Source: Candidatus Methanosuratincola petrocarbonis (ex Vanwonterghem et al. 2016)
Lineage (GTDB): Archaea; Thermoproteota; Methanomethylicia; Methanomethylicales; Methanomethylicaceae
Direction of reading: 5' to 3'
DNA length: 6,494 nucleotides
NCBI GenBank assembly: GCA_001717015.1
Contig: MAGV01000026.1
Location: 1-6,494, forward strand
Below the pieces are notes generated by a model, which saw nothing but the letters and a program-made list of their open reading frames with translations, was not told the DNA's origin and made no database searches. The position numbers and the translations under genes are program-made. Shown here one piece after another: positions 1-4,740 of the stretch (positions within the stretch are counted from its first letter, which is position 1; each line of letters begins with the position of its first letter).

Positions 1-1710
1 GAGGCGATAAAGTACGAGCCCGGGATGGACCGGCCACTCGTCGCTGAGAACCTCTGCACGGGCTGCGGCATCTGCGTTAAGAAGTGCCCGTTCGGGGCAC
101 TGAACATAGTGAACCTTCCGGACGAGCTAGAGGAAGTCTGCGTGCACAGGTACGGCCCGAACACATTCAAGCTCTACCGCCTCCCGATCCCGAAAGAGGG
201 GGTTGTTGTCGGCCTACTAGGACCGAACGGGGCCGGGAAGTCCACATCGCTGAAGATCCTGAGTGGCGAGATGATGCCGAACCTCGGGCTTTTCGACTGC
301 CCGCCCGACTGGAAGTCCATACTGCGCTTCTTCAGGGGTTCTGAACTCCAGGAGTACTTCAAGAAGCTCTCGGAGAAGAGGCTCAAGGTGGTCACCAAGC
401 CGCAGTACATCGACCAGGCCCCGAAGCGCCTCACCGGGACCGTCAGGCAGCTGCTTGAGCGGATCGACGAGCGGCATGCGCTCGACGAAGTGTCTGCATA
501 CCTGTCGCTCGAGCCGATAATGGACAAGGACATCCACGCCCTGAGCGGCGGCGAGCTCCAGCGCGTCGCGATCGCCGCTGTCTCGATAAGGAAGGCCGAT
601 GTCTACATATTCGACGAGCCGTCGAGCTACTTGGACGTTTACCAGAGGATGTCGATGGCGAAGCTGGTCCAGTCCATTGCAGACGAAAGGAAGTACGTCA
701 TGGTCGCGGAGCACGACCTCGCTGTGCTGGACTACATCTCAGAGCAGGTGTGCCTCTTTTACGGCAAGCCTGGGGTCTACGGAATCGTCTCCAAGCCGCA
801 CGGGGTTCGCGTCGGGATCAACATATACCTCAACGGGTACATCCCGGACGAGAACATCCGTTTCAGGACCTCGCCCATAAGGTTCCACCTCTCCCCGACC
901 CCGACCGAGTGGAGATCCGAGGATGTGATGCTGAGGTGGGGGAGTTTCCGGATAAGCCGGGGCGACTTCGTCCTAGACGCGCAGGGCGGGGAGATACACC
1001 GTGGCGAGGTCGTCGGGATCGTCGGACCGAACGGGACTGGCAAGACGACCTTCGTCAGGGTCATCGCGGGCGAGCTCCTGCCCGAGGCGGGATCCCCGAT
1101 CAACTTCGGTCTCCGGATCAGCTACAAGCCCCAGTACGTGGTCCCCAGCACGACGAAGACTCTAAGGGAAGTCCTCAACTCGATCGACCCAGGTCTCCTG
1201 AGTGCGCAGTGGTTCATCGACGAGATCTACGCCCCTCTGGAGATAGAGCCCCTGCTCGACAGGAGCATGGAATCGATGAGCGGCGGCGAGCTCCAGCGCA
1301 CTGCTGTGGCAGTCTGCCTCTCAAGGGAAGCGGAGCTCTACCTCTTGGATGAGCCGACTGCCCACTTGGATGTCGAACACAGGCTTGTCGTTGCCAGGGC
1401 GATTAGGCGGGTCACTGAGAAGAAGGGGGCTGCATCGTTCGTCGTAGAGCATGACATAGTGGCCAACGACCTCCTATCAGACACTGTGATGGTCTTCGGT
1501 GGATCCCCTGGTAGGAGCGGGGTCGCCTCAGCGCCGGTGGGTCTCAGGAAAGGCATGAACTACTTCCTCAAGAACGTCGGGATCACCTTCAGGAGGGATC
1601 CTGAGACTGGGCGCCCGCGCGTGAACAAGAAGGACTCCTGGCTAGACAGATACCAGAAGGAGATCGGGGAGTACTACTACACTGAAGTGACAAGCGAAGA
1701 CAGGCAGTGA
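1..1710 (+). CDS. abce1: ABCE1/Rli1 ribosome-recycling ATPase, 5'-truncated by the window edge
   Basis: This is the twin-ATPase ABCE1 (Rli1), which splits ribosomal subunits after termination (with aRF1/Pelota in archaea) and takes part in re-initiation. The frame is open from base 1, and the eight codons before the ATG at 25 (EAIKYEPG) match the stretch ABCE1 has before its second ferredoxin motif. The ATG at 25 is therefore internal, and about 30 N-terminal residues with the first cluster's cysteines lie outside the window. Counting from ATG 25, the motifs are: CTGCGICVKKCP at 11-22 ([4Fe-4S] ligands); NBD1 Walker A GPNGAGKST 66-74, KPQY Q-loop, signature LSGGELQR 173-180, Walker B with DEP 197-199, and AEHD; NBD2 Walker A GPNGTGKTT 334-342, second KPQY, signature MSGGELQR 418-425, Walker B with DEP 442-444, and VEHD. 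The C-terminal hinge (RPRVNKKDSWLDRYQ, GEYYY) is also typical. All catalytic motifs look intact. The visible 569 residues plus about 30 missing fit the family length of about 590-600. The gene ends 57 nt before htpX. Confidence 0.97.
   Translation, partial: EAIKYEPGMDRPLVAENLCTGCGICVKKCPFGALNIVNLPDELEEVCVHRYGPNTFKLYRLPIPKEGVVVGLLGPNGAGKSTSLKILSGEMMPNLGLFDCPPDWKSILRFFRGSELQEYFKKLSEKRLKVVTKPQYIDQAPKRLTGTVRQLLERIDERHALDEVSAYLSLEPIMDKDIHALSGGELQRVAIAAVSIRKADVYIFDEPSSYLDVYQRMSMAKLVQSIADERKYVMVAEHDLAVLDYISEQVCLFYGKPGVYGIVSKPHGVRVGINIYLNGYIPDENIRFRTSPIRFHLSPTPTEWRSEDVMLRWGSFRISRGDFVLDAQGGEIHRGEVVGIVGPNGTGKTTFVRVIAGELLPEAGSPINFGLRISYKPQYVVPSTTKTLREVLNSIDPGLLSAQWFIDEIYAPLEIEPLLDRSMESMSGGELQRTAVAVCLSREAELYLLDEPTAHLDVEHRLVVARAIRRVTEKKGAASFVVEHDIVANDLLSDTVMVFGGSPGRSGVASAPVGLRKGMNYFLKNVGITFRRDPETGRPRVNKKDSWLDRYQKEIGEYYYTEVTSEDRQ
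542..564 (+). repeat. 23-nt direct repeat, copy 1 (NBD1 signature of abce1)
   Basis: The stretch encoding SGGELQR of the first ATPase domain is identical over 23 nt to 1277-1299 in the second domain. The protein motif is conserved in both domains. The identical codon choice is the only notable part, and could be shared codon bias or local gene conversion. Confidence 0.8.
1277..1299 (+). repeat. 23-nt direct repeat, copy 2 (NBD2 signature of abce1)
   Basis: Exact second copy of 542-564, encoding the ABC signature of the second nucleotide-binding domain. Confidence 0.8.
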
Positions 1711-1725
1711 GCTGTATAAGCCATA

Positions 1726-1734
1726 TTTTTATAA
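1726..1734 (+). promoter_or_regulatory. Putative TATA box (box A) for htpX
   Basis: TTTTTATAA lies in the short AT-rich gap between abce1 and htpX. A start site about 25 nt downstream would fall near 1757, just ahead of the ribosome binding site. This fits an htpX (+ zinc-ribbon gene) transcript separate from abce1. Assigned by match to the archaeal box A consensus and by position only. Confidence 0.55.
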
Positions 1735-1757
1735 GCGTTGTATCTGATTGAAATCCG

Positions 1758-1764
1758 GGTGATC
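1758..1764 (+). promoter_or_regulatory. Ribosome binding site of htpX
   Basis: GGTGATC matches the complement of the archaeal 16S rRNA 3' end (ending ...GATCACCTCC). It lies 3 nt before the ATG at 1768, and its GGTG core lies 6 nt before it. It supports that start over the in-frame ATGs a few codons later. Confidence 0.7.
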
Positions 1765-1767
1765 TGA

Positions 1768-2628
1768 ATGCTCAGGCTCGCAGCGATGATGTTCCTGCTC
1801 ACTGGGATCCTTGTCGGTCTAGGTTACGTCGTGGGGTGGCTCTTCGGCAGCCCAGAGATCGTGACGCTGGGCGCGCTGGTGCTCGCGATAGCCATGAACG
1901 CGATCTCTTACCTCTACAGCGACAGGATAGTCCTCTCAATGACCCGGGCGAAGGTGGTCAGCGAGAACGAGTACCCTGCGCTTCACCGGATCGTCTCATC
2001 ACTGGCGGCTAGCGCAGGGATGCCGAAGCCTAAGGTGGCCATAGTGAACTCGAATGTGCCCAACGCATTCGCGACCGGGAGGGGCCCCAACAAGTCGGTC
2101 GTCGCAGTCACAACAGGGCTGCTCCAGCTTCTGAACGAGAACGAGCTCGAGGGTGTCCTCAGCCACGAGATAAGCCACGTGAAGCACCGCGACGTTCTCG
2201 TGGCATCGGTAGCAGCCACAATCGCCGGAGCGATCAGCTACCTCGCACTCATGGGGAGGTTCGGCGCTTTCTTCGGCGACTCGAGGAACAGGGACGCGAA
2301 CATGGTCGCACTTATCCTGAGCTTCCTAGCGCCTTTGGCAGCCTTCCTGGTGCAGACCGCTATCTCCCGGGGAAGGGAATACGAGGCTGACAGGGAGGGT
2401 GCGCAACTCAGCCGCAAGCCGCTCTCGCTCGCCAGCGCACTGGAGAAGATCGAGCGCACAGTGAGGGGCGGGACCAGGCTGAACATCAACCCTTCAACGA
2501 GCCCGCTCTGGATAGTTAACCCGTTCAGGGGGGAGGCAGTGATGGAGATGTTCTCGACGCACCCGTCGACTTGGAAGAGGATAGAGCGGCTCAAGGCGAT
2601 GGCCTTGACCCTAGGTTCGATGCAGTGA
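1768..2628 (+). CDS. htpX: HtpX-like M48 family membrane zinc metalloprotease
   Basis: A membrane-embedded zinc endopeptidase of peptidase family M48B. In bacteria HtpX degrades misfolded membrane proteins, and a similar quality-control role is inferred here. The 286 residues match the usual 280-290. Visible parts: two N-terminal hydrophobic segments (about 4-26 and 32-50); a soluble stretch with the conserved NAFATGRGPNKSVVAVTTGLL run (99-119); the HEXXH zinc site HEISH at 133-137 within LSHEISHVKHRD; two more hydrophobic segments (about 145-165 and 178-200); and the third zinc ligand in SRGREYEAD (Glu204). A C-terminal FSTHPSTWKRIERL motif is also typical. The ATG start is backed by a GGTGATC site. 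The zinc-ribbon gene follows after 14 nt and is probably co-transcribed. No truncation or missing catalytic residue is seen. Substrates and regulation are unknown, and no heat-shock element was identified. Confidence 0.95.
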   Translation: MLRLAAMMFLLTGILVGLGYVVGWLFGSPEIVTLGALVLAIAMNAISYLYSDRIVLSMTRAKVVSENEYPALHRIVSSLAASAGMPKPKVAIVNSNVPNAFATGRGPNKSVVAVTTGLLQLLNENELEGVLSHEISHVKHRDVLVASVAATIAGAISYLALMGRFGAFFGDSRNRDANMVALILSFLAPLAAFLVQTAISRGREYEADREGAQLSRKPLSLASALEKIERTVRGGTRLNINPSTSPLWIVNPFRGEAVMEMFSTHPSTWKRIERLKAMALTLGSMQ

Positions 2629-2630
2629 TC

Positions 2631-2635
2631 GGAGG
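2631..2635 (+). promoter_or_regulatory. Ribosome binding site deciding a TTG start
   Basis: GGAGG sits 2 nt after the htpX stop codon and 7 nt before the TTG at 2643. It argues for translation of the small zinc-ribbon gene from this TTG rather than from the in-frame ATG at 2571, which lies inside htpX. Confidence 0.65.
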
Positions 2636-2642
2636 ACTTGGA

Positions 2643-2873
2643 TTGACAGAGAGCGAAAAAAGCACTAAGAAACCCTACATATACCCTCACAGGCATTGCC
2701 TCTACTGCGGGAGGATAATCGAGGTCAAGGGGAGAGACTACTGCCTCAAGTGCAAGCCCGAATATGTGAAGGAACAGTCTAAGATGAAACGGTCGAAGAA
2801 GTTCCAGCGCTACCTCCTGTACTACATAATCGCGGTCTTCGCGATCTTGGTGCTGGTTGCGCTCTTTGCCTGA
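2643..2873 (+). CDS. Small zinc-ribbon, single-TM protein (DUF2116-like)
   Basis: A 76-residue protein of unknown function resembling the archaeal DUF2116 zinc-ribbon family. Numbered from the TTG, two CxxC knuckles (CLYC at 19-22, CLKC at 34-37) form a likely four-cysteine zinc site. A basic stretch follows (KMKRSKKFQR, about 47-56), then one hydrophobic membrane helix (about 57-75) reaching the C-terminus. By the positive-inside rule this suggests a C-tail anchor with the zinc ribbon in the cytoplasm. An in-frame ATG exists at 2571, but that start would lie inside htpX and add 24 residues with no family resemblance. GGAGG before the TTG favours the shorter form. The gap to htpX is 14 nt, so translational coupling is likely and a link to membrane protein quality control is possible but unproven. 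The stop lies 7 nt before the tRNA gene. Confidence 0.82.
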   Translation: MTESEKSTKKPYIYPHRHCLYCGRIIEVKGRDYCLKCKPEYVKEQSKMKRSKKFQRYLLYYIIAVFAILVLVALFA

Positions 2874-2880
2874 TGAGCGT

Positions 2881-2974
2881 GGGTCCGTGGCCTAGTCCGG
2901 ATCAGGGTGTCGGCCTCCGGAACGGAAGTCGTGGGGAGAGCCGATGGTCGAGGGTTCAAATCCCTCCGGACCCG
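2881..2974 (+). tRNA. tRNA-Arg(CCG) with an 18-nt intron
   Basis: The cloverleaf folds fully: acceptor GGGTCCG (2881-2887) with CGGACCC (2967-2973), 7 of 7 pairs; D-stem GCCT with GGGT (two G-T pairs); anticodon stem TCGGC (2910-2914) with GCCGA (2939-2943 side) once the intron is removed; T-arm GAGGG-TTCAAAT-CCCTC (2950-2966); discriminator G at 2974. The spliced loop is CTCCGGA, so the anticodon is CCG (2917-2919), reading the arginine codon CGG. The mature body is 76 nt. The genomic sequence continues CCT, so the CCA tail must be added enzymatically. The gene starts 7 nt after the zinc-ribbon gene and may be processed from its transcript. A weak TATA-like string at 2823-2831 inside that gene is the only candidate promoter of its own. 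Confidence 0.95.
2921..2938 (+). other. tRNA intron at canonical position 37/38 (bulge-helix-bulge)
   Basis: An 18-nt intron, AACGGAAGTCGTGGGGAG, between G37 (2920) and A38 (2939). Exon CTCC (2915-2918) pairs with intron GGGG (2933-2936) as the 4-bp central helix (one T-G pair). The 3-nt bulges are GGA (2919-2921) and AGA (2937-2939), and a short ACG/CGT hairpin with a 5-nt loop closes the intron. Cutting after the second nucleotide of each bulge, as the archaeal splicing endonuclease does, restores a perfect 7-nt anticodon loop. Confidence 0.92.
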
Positions 2975-2988
2975 CCTAATCTCAACTA
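2969..2988 (+). repeat. Inverted repeat arm 1 (tRNA 3' end and trailer)
   Basis: GACCCGCCT (2969-2977) and CTCAA (2981-2985) plus TA (2987-2988) are the reverse complement of 3175-3191, with a 3-nt AAT bulge and one C-C mismatch. The arm covers the last bases of the tRNA and its immediate downstream flank. Confidence 0.7.
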
Positions 2989-2994
2989 AAAGCA

Positions 2995-3010
2995 CTTTCT
3001 ATTTTCCCTT
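2995..3010 (+). terminator. T-rich tract after the tRNA, possible terminator
   Basis: CTTTCTATTTTCCCTT begins 21 nt after the tRNA end. Archaeal termination commonly uses such T-rich stretches without a hairpin. It would end the htpX/zinc-ribbon/tRNA unit. Composition and position are the only evidence. Confidence 0.4.
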
Positions 3011-3089
3011 GACAATTGCTTCATCATGGTGGTACTGTTCTTGCTGATTCGATTGGGCATCCAGCGCTCATAGAATGTAAGAGAATGGC

Positions 3090-3105
3090 TTAGAATAGAA
3101 TAAAA
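3090..3105 (-). terminator. T-rich run on the minus strand, possible GNAT terminator
   Basis: Read on the minus strand, this is a TTTTATTCTATTCT-like run about 95-110 nt beyond the GNAT stop. It is the first clear T-rich run there. Tentative. Confidence 0.25.
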
Positions 3106-3174
3106 GAGGTGAGGTACTGTGCCCTCAGTAAGACCCTCATTACGGCATTCTCGTGCCCCGCTCACTGCGTAAGC

Positions 3175-3191
3175 TACTTGAGAGGCGGGTC
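3175..3191 (-). repeat. Inverted repeat arm 2, degenerate copy of the tRNA 3' end
   Basis: TACTTGAGAGGCGGGTC on the plus strand. Read on the minus strand it carries GACCCGCCT followed by CTCAA, matching the tRNA-Arg end and trailer at 16 of 17 positions once the AAT bulge in the other arm is allowed. It lies just after the GNAT stop codon. Confidence 0.7.
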
Positions 3192-3198
3192 TAGCCGG

Positions 3199-3717
3199 CT
3201 ATCCGATGTCCCTTCCGATTTCAAGCCTATAGATTGCGAGATCTACCCGCTTCCCCCACGGGGCATCGACGCTGACCTCCCCCGTGAACTCAAACCCGTT
3301 CTTCTCGTAGAACGCCCTGGCCCTGCGCTCGTCTCTTCCCGCGTAGACGATTATCTCCCTCTTCCCTTCTCTCGCCTGGTCCTCGATGGAGAACTCGAGA
3401 AGCCGGCTGCCGAACCCCTTCCCCATATAACTCGGGAACATGACTATCCTGTCCAACTCTGCCTTTTCTCCCCCCTGCGGCACCATCTGGCAGAAGCCGA
3501 GTATCTCGTCCCCCTCCAATGCAAGGTAGAACTTCGAGCCTTTGGACGCAGCCCCCCTCAGCGCCCCCTCAGAGAACGCCCTTTTCACGTACTCCTCCGG
3601 TATCCCGAATTTAGACACATTCTCCTGGTAGAAGTCGCTCGACTGATCAAGAGAGCTTAGGATCCTGGAGCTGAGCTTCGGCAAATCGTCTGGACCTGCC
3701 ACCCTGAACTCGACCAA
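3199..3717 (-). CDS. GNAT-family N-acetyltransferase
   Basis: An acetyl-CoA-dependent acyltransferase of the GNAT superfamily; the acceptor is unknown. With the start at TTG 3717 it has 172 residues, within the usual 150-180. The N-terminus VEFRVAGPDDLPKL is the usual beta1/alpha1 opening. LDRIVMFPSYMGKGFGSRLLEF (about 88-109) holds the acetyl-CoA pyrophosphate loop YMGKGFGS (Q/RxxGxG/A type), and AFYEKNGFEFTGE (about 135-147) is the conserved alpha4/beta6 element. An in-frame TTG at 3735 would add six residues (FGGSG-rich). The TTG at 3717 is preferred because GGGGGGAG lies 4 nt upstream and the GNAT fold starts right after it. The gene lies downstream of pfkB on the same strand, but an AT-rich promoter-like gap separates them. 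Rim-type protein acetylation, small-molecule or antibiotic acetylation are all possible. Confidence 0.88.
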   Translation of the reverse strand: MVEFRVAGPDDLPKLSSRILSSLDQSSDFYQENVSKFGIPEEYVKRAFSEGALRGAASKGSKFYLALEGDEILGFCQMVPQGGEKAELDRIVMFPSYMGKGFGSRLLEFSIEDQAREGKREIIVYAGRDERRARAFYEKNGFEFTGEVSVDAPWGKRVDLAIYRLEIGRDIG

Positions 3718-3752
3718 GCCACTCCCCCCAAACAATATAGCTTGATCGGCAG

Positions 3753-3769
3753 AAAAATAGTTTATTTTT
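3753..3769. repeat. Perfect 7-bp AT palindrome with 3-nt centre
   Basis: AAAAATA-GTT-TATTTTT. It overlaps the putative GNAT TATA box. Read on the minus strand, its T run could also serve as an end for the pfkB transcript. It may be a transcription factor operator or simply an AT-rich coincidence. Confidence 0.5.
3760..3769 (-). promoter_or_regulatory. Putative TATA box for the GNAT gene
   Basis: On the minus strand AAAAATAAAC, about 26 nt before a start site near 3739. That would give a short leader containing the G-rich ribosome binding site. It lies in the only AT-rich stretch between pfkB and the GNAT gene and overlaps an AT palindrome. Confidence 0.45.
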
Positions 3770-3774
3770 CAACT

Positions 3775-3780
3775 AAAAAT
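3775..3780 (-). terminator. T-run after pfkB, possible terminator
   Basis: ATTTTT on the minus strand, about 40 nt beyond the pfkB stop, followed by a second TTTTT at 3757-3753. This fits the U-rich archaeal terminator type. Weak evidence. Confidence 0.35.
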
Positions 3781-3819
3781 GGGCATCCTTGCCATGGACT
3801 CTGCATGGGATTTGCGGAG

Positions 3820-4719
3820 TCAGTTCCTCGAGAGGAACTCCTCGACTTCTTTCCTGCTCGGGGTCTCGTGCGAGCCGAGCCTTGTCACCTTCAGCGCTGC
3901 AACCGCATTCGCGAACCTTATCGCCCCAGCGAGTTCCTCCCCGTCGCTGAGCGCCATTATCATCCCTGCGGCGAACGCGTCGCCAGCACCAGTCGTGTCT
4001 ATCGCATCTACCCTGAAGGCTGGGACCAGCTTCCCAGACCTGCCGTCTGAGATGTAAACGCCCCTAGCCCCGAGCTTGACCACCACGCTCTTGGCCCCCT
4101 GCCTTATCAGCGAAGCCGCTGCCATCTCAGGATCATCGTGCCCGGTTAGCGCCTTGGCCTCCTTCCCGTTCAAAAGCAGGAGATCCACGCGCTCCAGTAC
4201 CGGTCTGATGTGCCCGATCCCCTTGTTGATCAGAAGCCTCCCCGGATCGAAAGTGACCATTGCCCCCTCCTCCTTCGCCCGCGAGGCTATCTCTGTGGCG
4301 GTGTCCACCCTCAGGCTCGCGATGTGGACTGCCTGGTAATCCCTCAGGCTCATGTTGGCGATGTCCTCCGGCTCCAGGGTCTCTGCCGCCTCCTTGCGAC
4401 CGAACATGAATACCTCCCCGTGCCTGTTGATGATTATTATCGTGTACCCCGTGCGGTTGACCAAGTCGACCTTGACCTCGTCCAGCGGGACCTTCTCCCT
4501 GAGGAGCTCGTCCACGGCCATCCTCCCGAACTCGTCCATCCCGATCTTCCCGAGGAGCATGCAGCACCCGCCGAGGCGCCTCACCCCTATCGAGACGTTG
4601 GCTGCGGATCCTCCGACCCCGTAGCTGAGCTTCTTCACCTCGTTGAACTGGTCGCTGCTGCTTATCTCGTCGACCCTCACCCTTATGTCCGCGAGTATGT
4701 GCCCTGCTGCCAGGATCAT
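3820..4719 (-). CDS. PfkB (ribokinase)-family carbohydrate or nucleoside kinase
   Basis: An ATP-dependent kinase of the PfkB/ribokinase family, which phosphorylates a sugar, sugar phosphate or nucleoside hydroxyl. From ATG 4719 it has 299 residues, the usual length. The N-terminus MILAAGHILADIRV is the family's first strand. The substrate-side glycine motif YGVGGSAANVSIGVRRLG lies at about 33-50, a LLLNGKEA (NxxE-type) motif at about 181-188, and the anion-hole/catalytic motif DTTGAGDAFAAG at 241-252, with Asp247 the expected base. A GTG at 4734 would add five residues. The ATG is preferred because GGAG (4726-4729) lies 6 nt before it. Only 21 nt separate it from the aldolase stop, so the two are surely one operon. 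It may phosphorylate the substrate, or precursor, of the aldolase. Fructose-6-phosphate kinase, ribokinase, ketohexokinase-like and nucleoside kinase roles cannot be told apart by eye, so no gene symbol is given. Confidence 0.9.
   Translation of the reverse strand: MILAAGHILADIRVRVDEISSSDQFNEVKKLSYGVGGSAANVSIGVRRLGGCCMLLGKIGMDEFGRMAVDELLREKVPLDEVKVDLVNRTGYTIIIINRHGEVFMFGRKEAAETLEPEDIANMSLRDYQAVHIASLRVDTATEIASRAKEEGAMVTFDPGRLLINKGIGHIRPVLERVDLLLLNGKEAKALTGHDDPEMAAASLIRQGAKSVVVKLGARGVYISDGRSGKLVPAFRVDAIDTTGAGDAFAAGMIMALSDGEELAGAIRFANAVAALKVTRLGSHETPSRKEVEEFLSRN
3823..3838. repeat. Perfect 16-bp palindrome at the pfkB 3' end
   Basis: GTTCCTCGAGAGGAAC is its own reverse complement and covers the last codons of pfkB. 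It could form a hairpin at the end of the mRNA or be a chance result of encoding EFLSRN. Confidence 0.7.
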
Positions 4720-4725
4720 CCCCGT

Positions 4726-4729
4726 CTCC
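4726..4729 (-). promoter_or_regulatory. Ribosome binding site deciding the pfkB ATG
   Basis: GGAG on the minus strand, 6 nt before ATG 4719, in the 21-nt space between aldolase and kinase. It supports the ATG over the GTG at 4734. Confidence 0.55.
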
Positions 4730-4740
4730 GACACCCCCGA

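Larger units (their letters stand above)
2975..3198. other. Non-coding gap between convergent units
   Basis: A 224-nt stretch between the tRNA and the stop of the GNAT gene. No convincing ORF is seen on either strand. It contains a T-rich run after the tRNA, an AT-rich island at about 3068-3106, a 5-bp CCCGC/GCGGG hairpin potential (3157-3161 with 3185-3189), and an inverted copy of the tRNA 3' end (3175-3191). An RNA gene was looked for and not established. Confidence 0.6.

Noticed and set aside
25..27. ATG at 25 as the start of abce1
   Set aside because: The frame is open to base 1 and the upstream codons fit the ABCE1 sequence before the second ferredoxin motif. The protein would also lack its first Fe-S cluster.
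2571..2642. ATG at 2571 as the start of the zinc-ribbon gene
   Set aside because: It lies inside htpX, has no good ribosome binding site and adds 24 residues unlike the family. The TTG at 2643 has GGAGG 7 nt upstream.
3020..3034. ATGATGA-like C box on the minus strand suggesting a C/D box RNA
   Set aside because: No D box (CTGA) at suitable spacing and no C'/D' pair follow on that strand.
3109..3660. 183-codon open frame on the plus strand
   Set aside because: Most of it is antisense to the GNAT gene. The product is rich in Pro/Leu/Arg with no recognisable motif, as expected for a shadow frame in GC-rich DNA.
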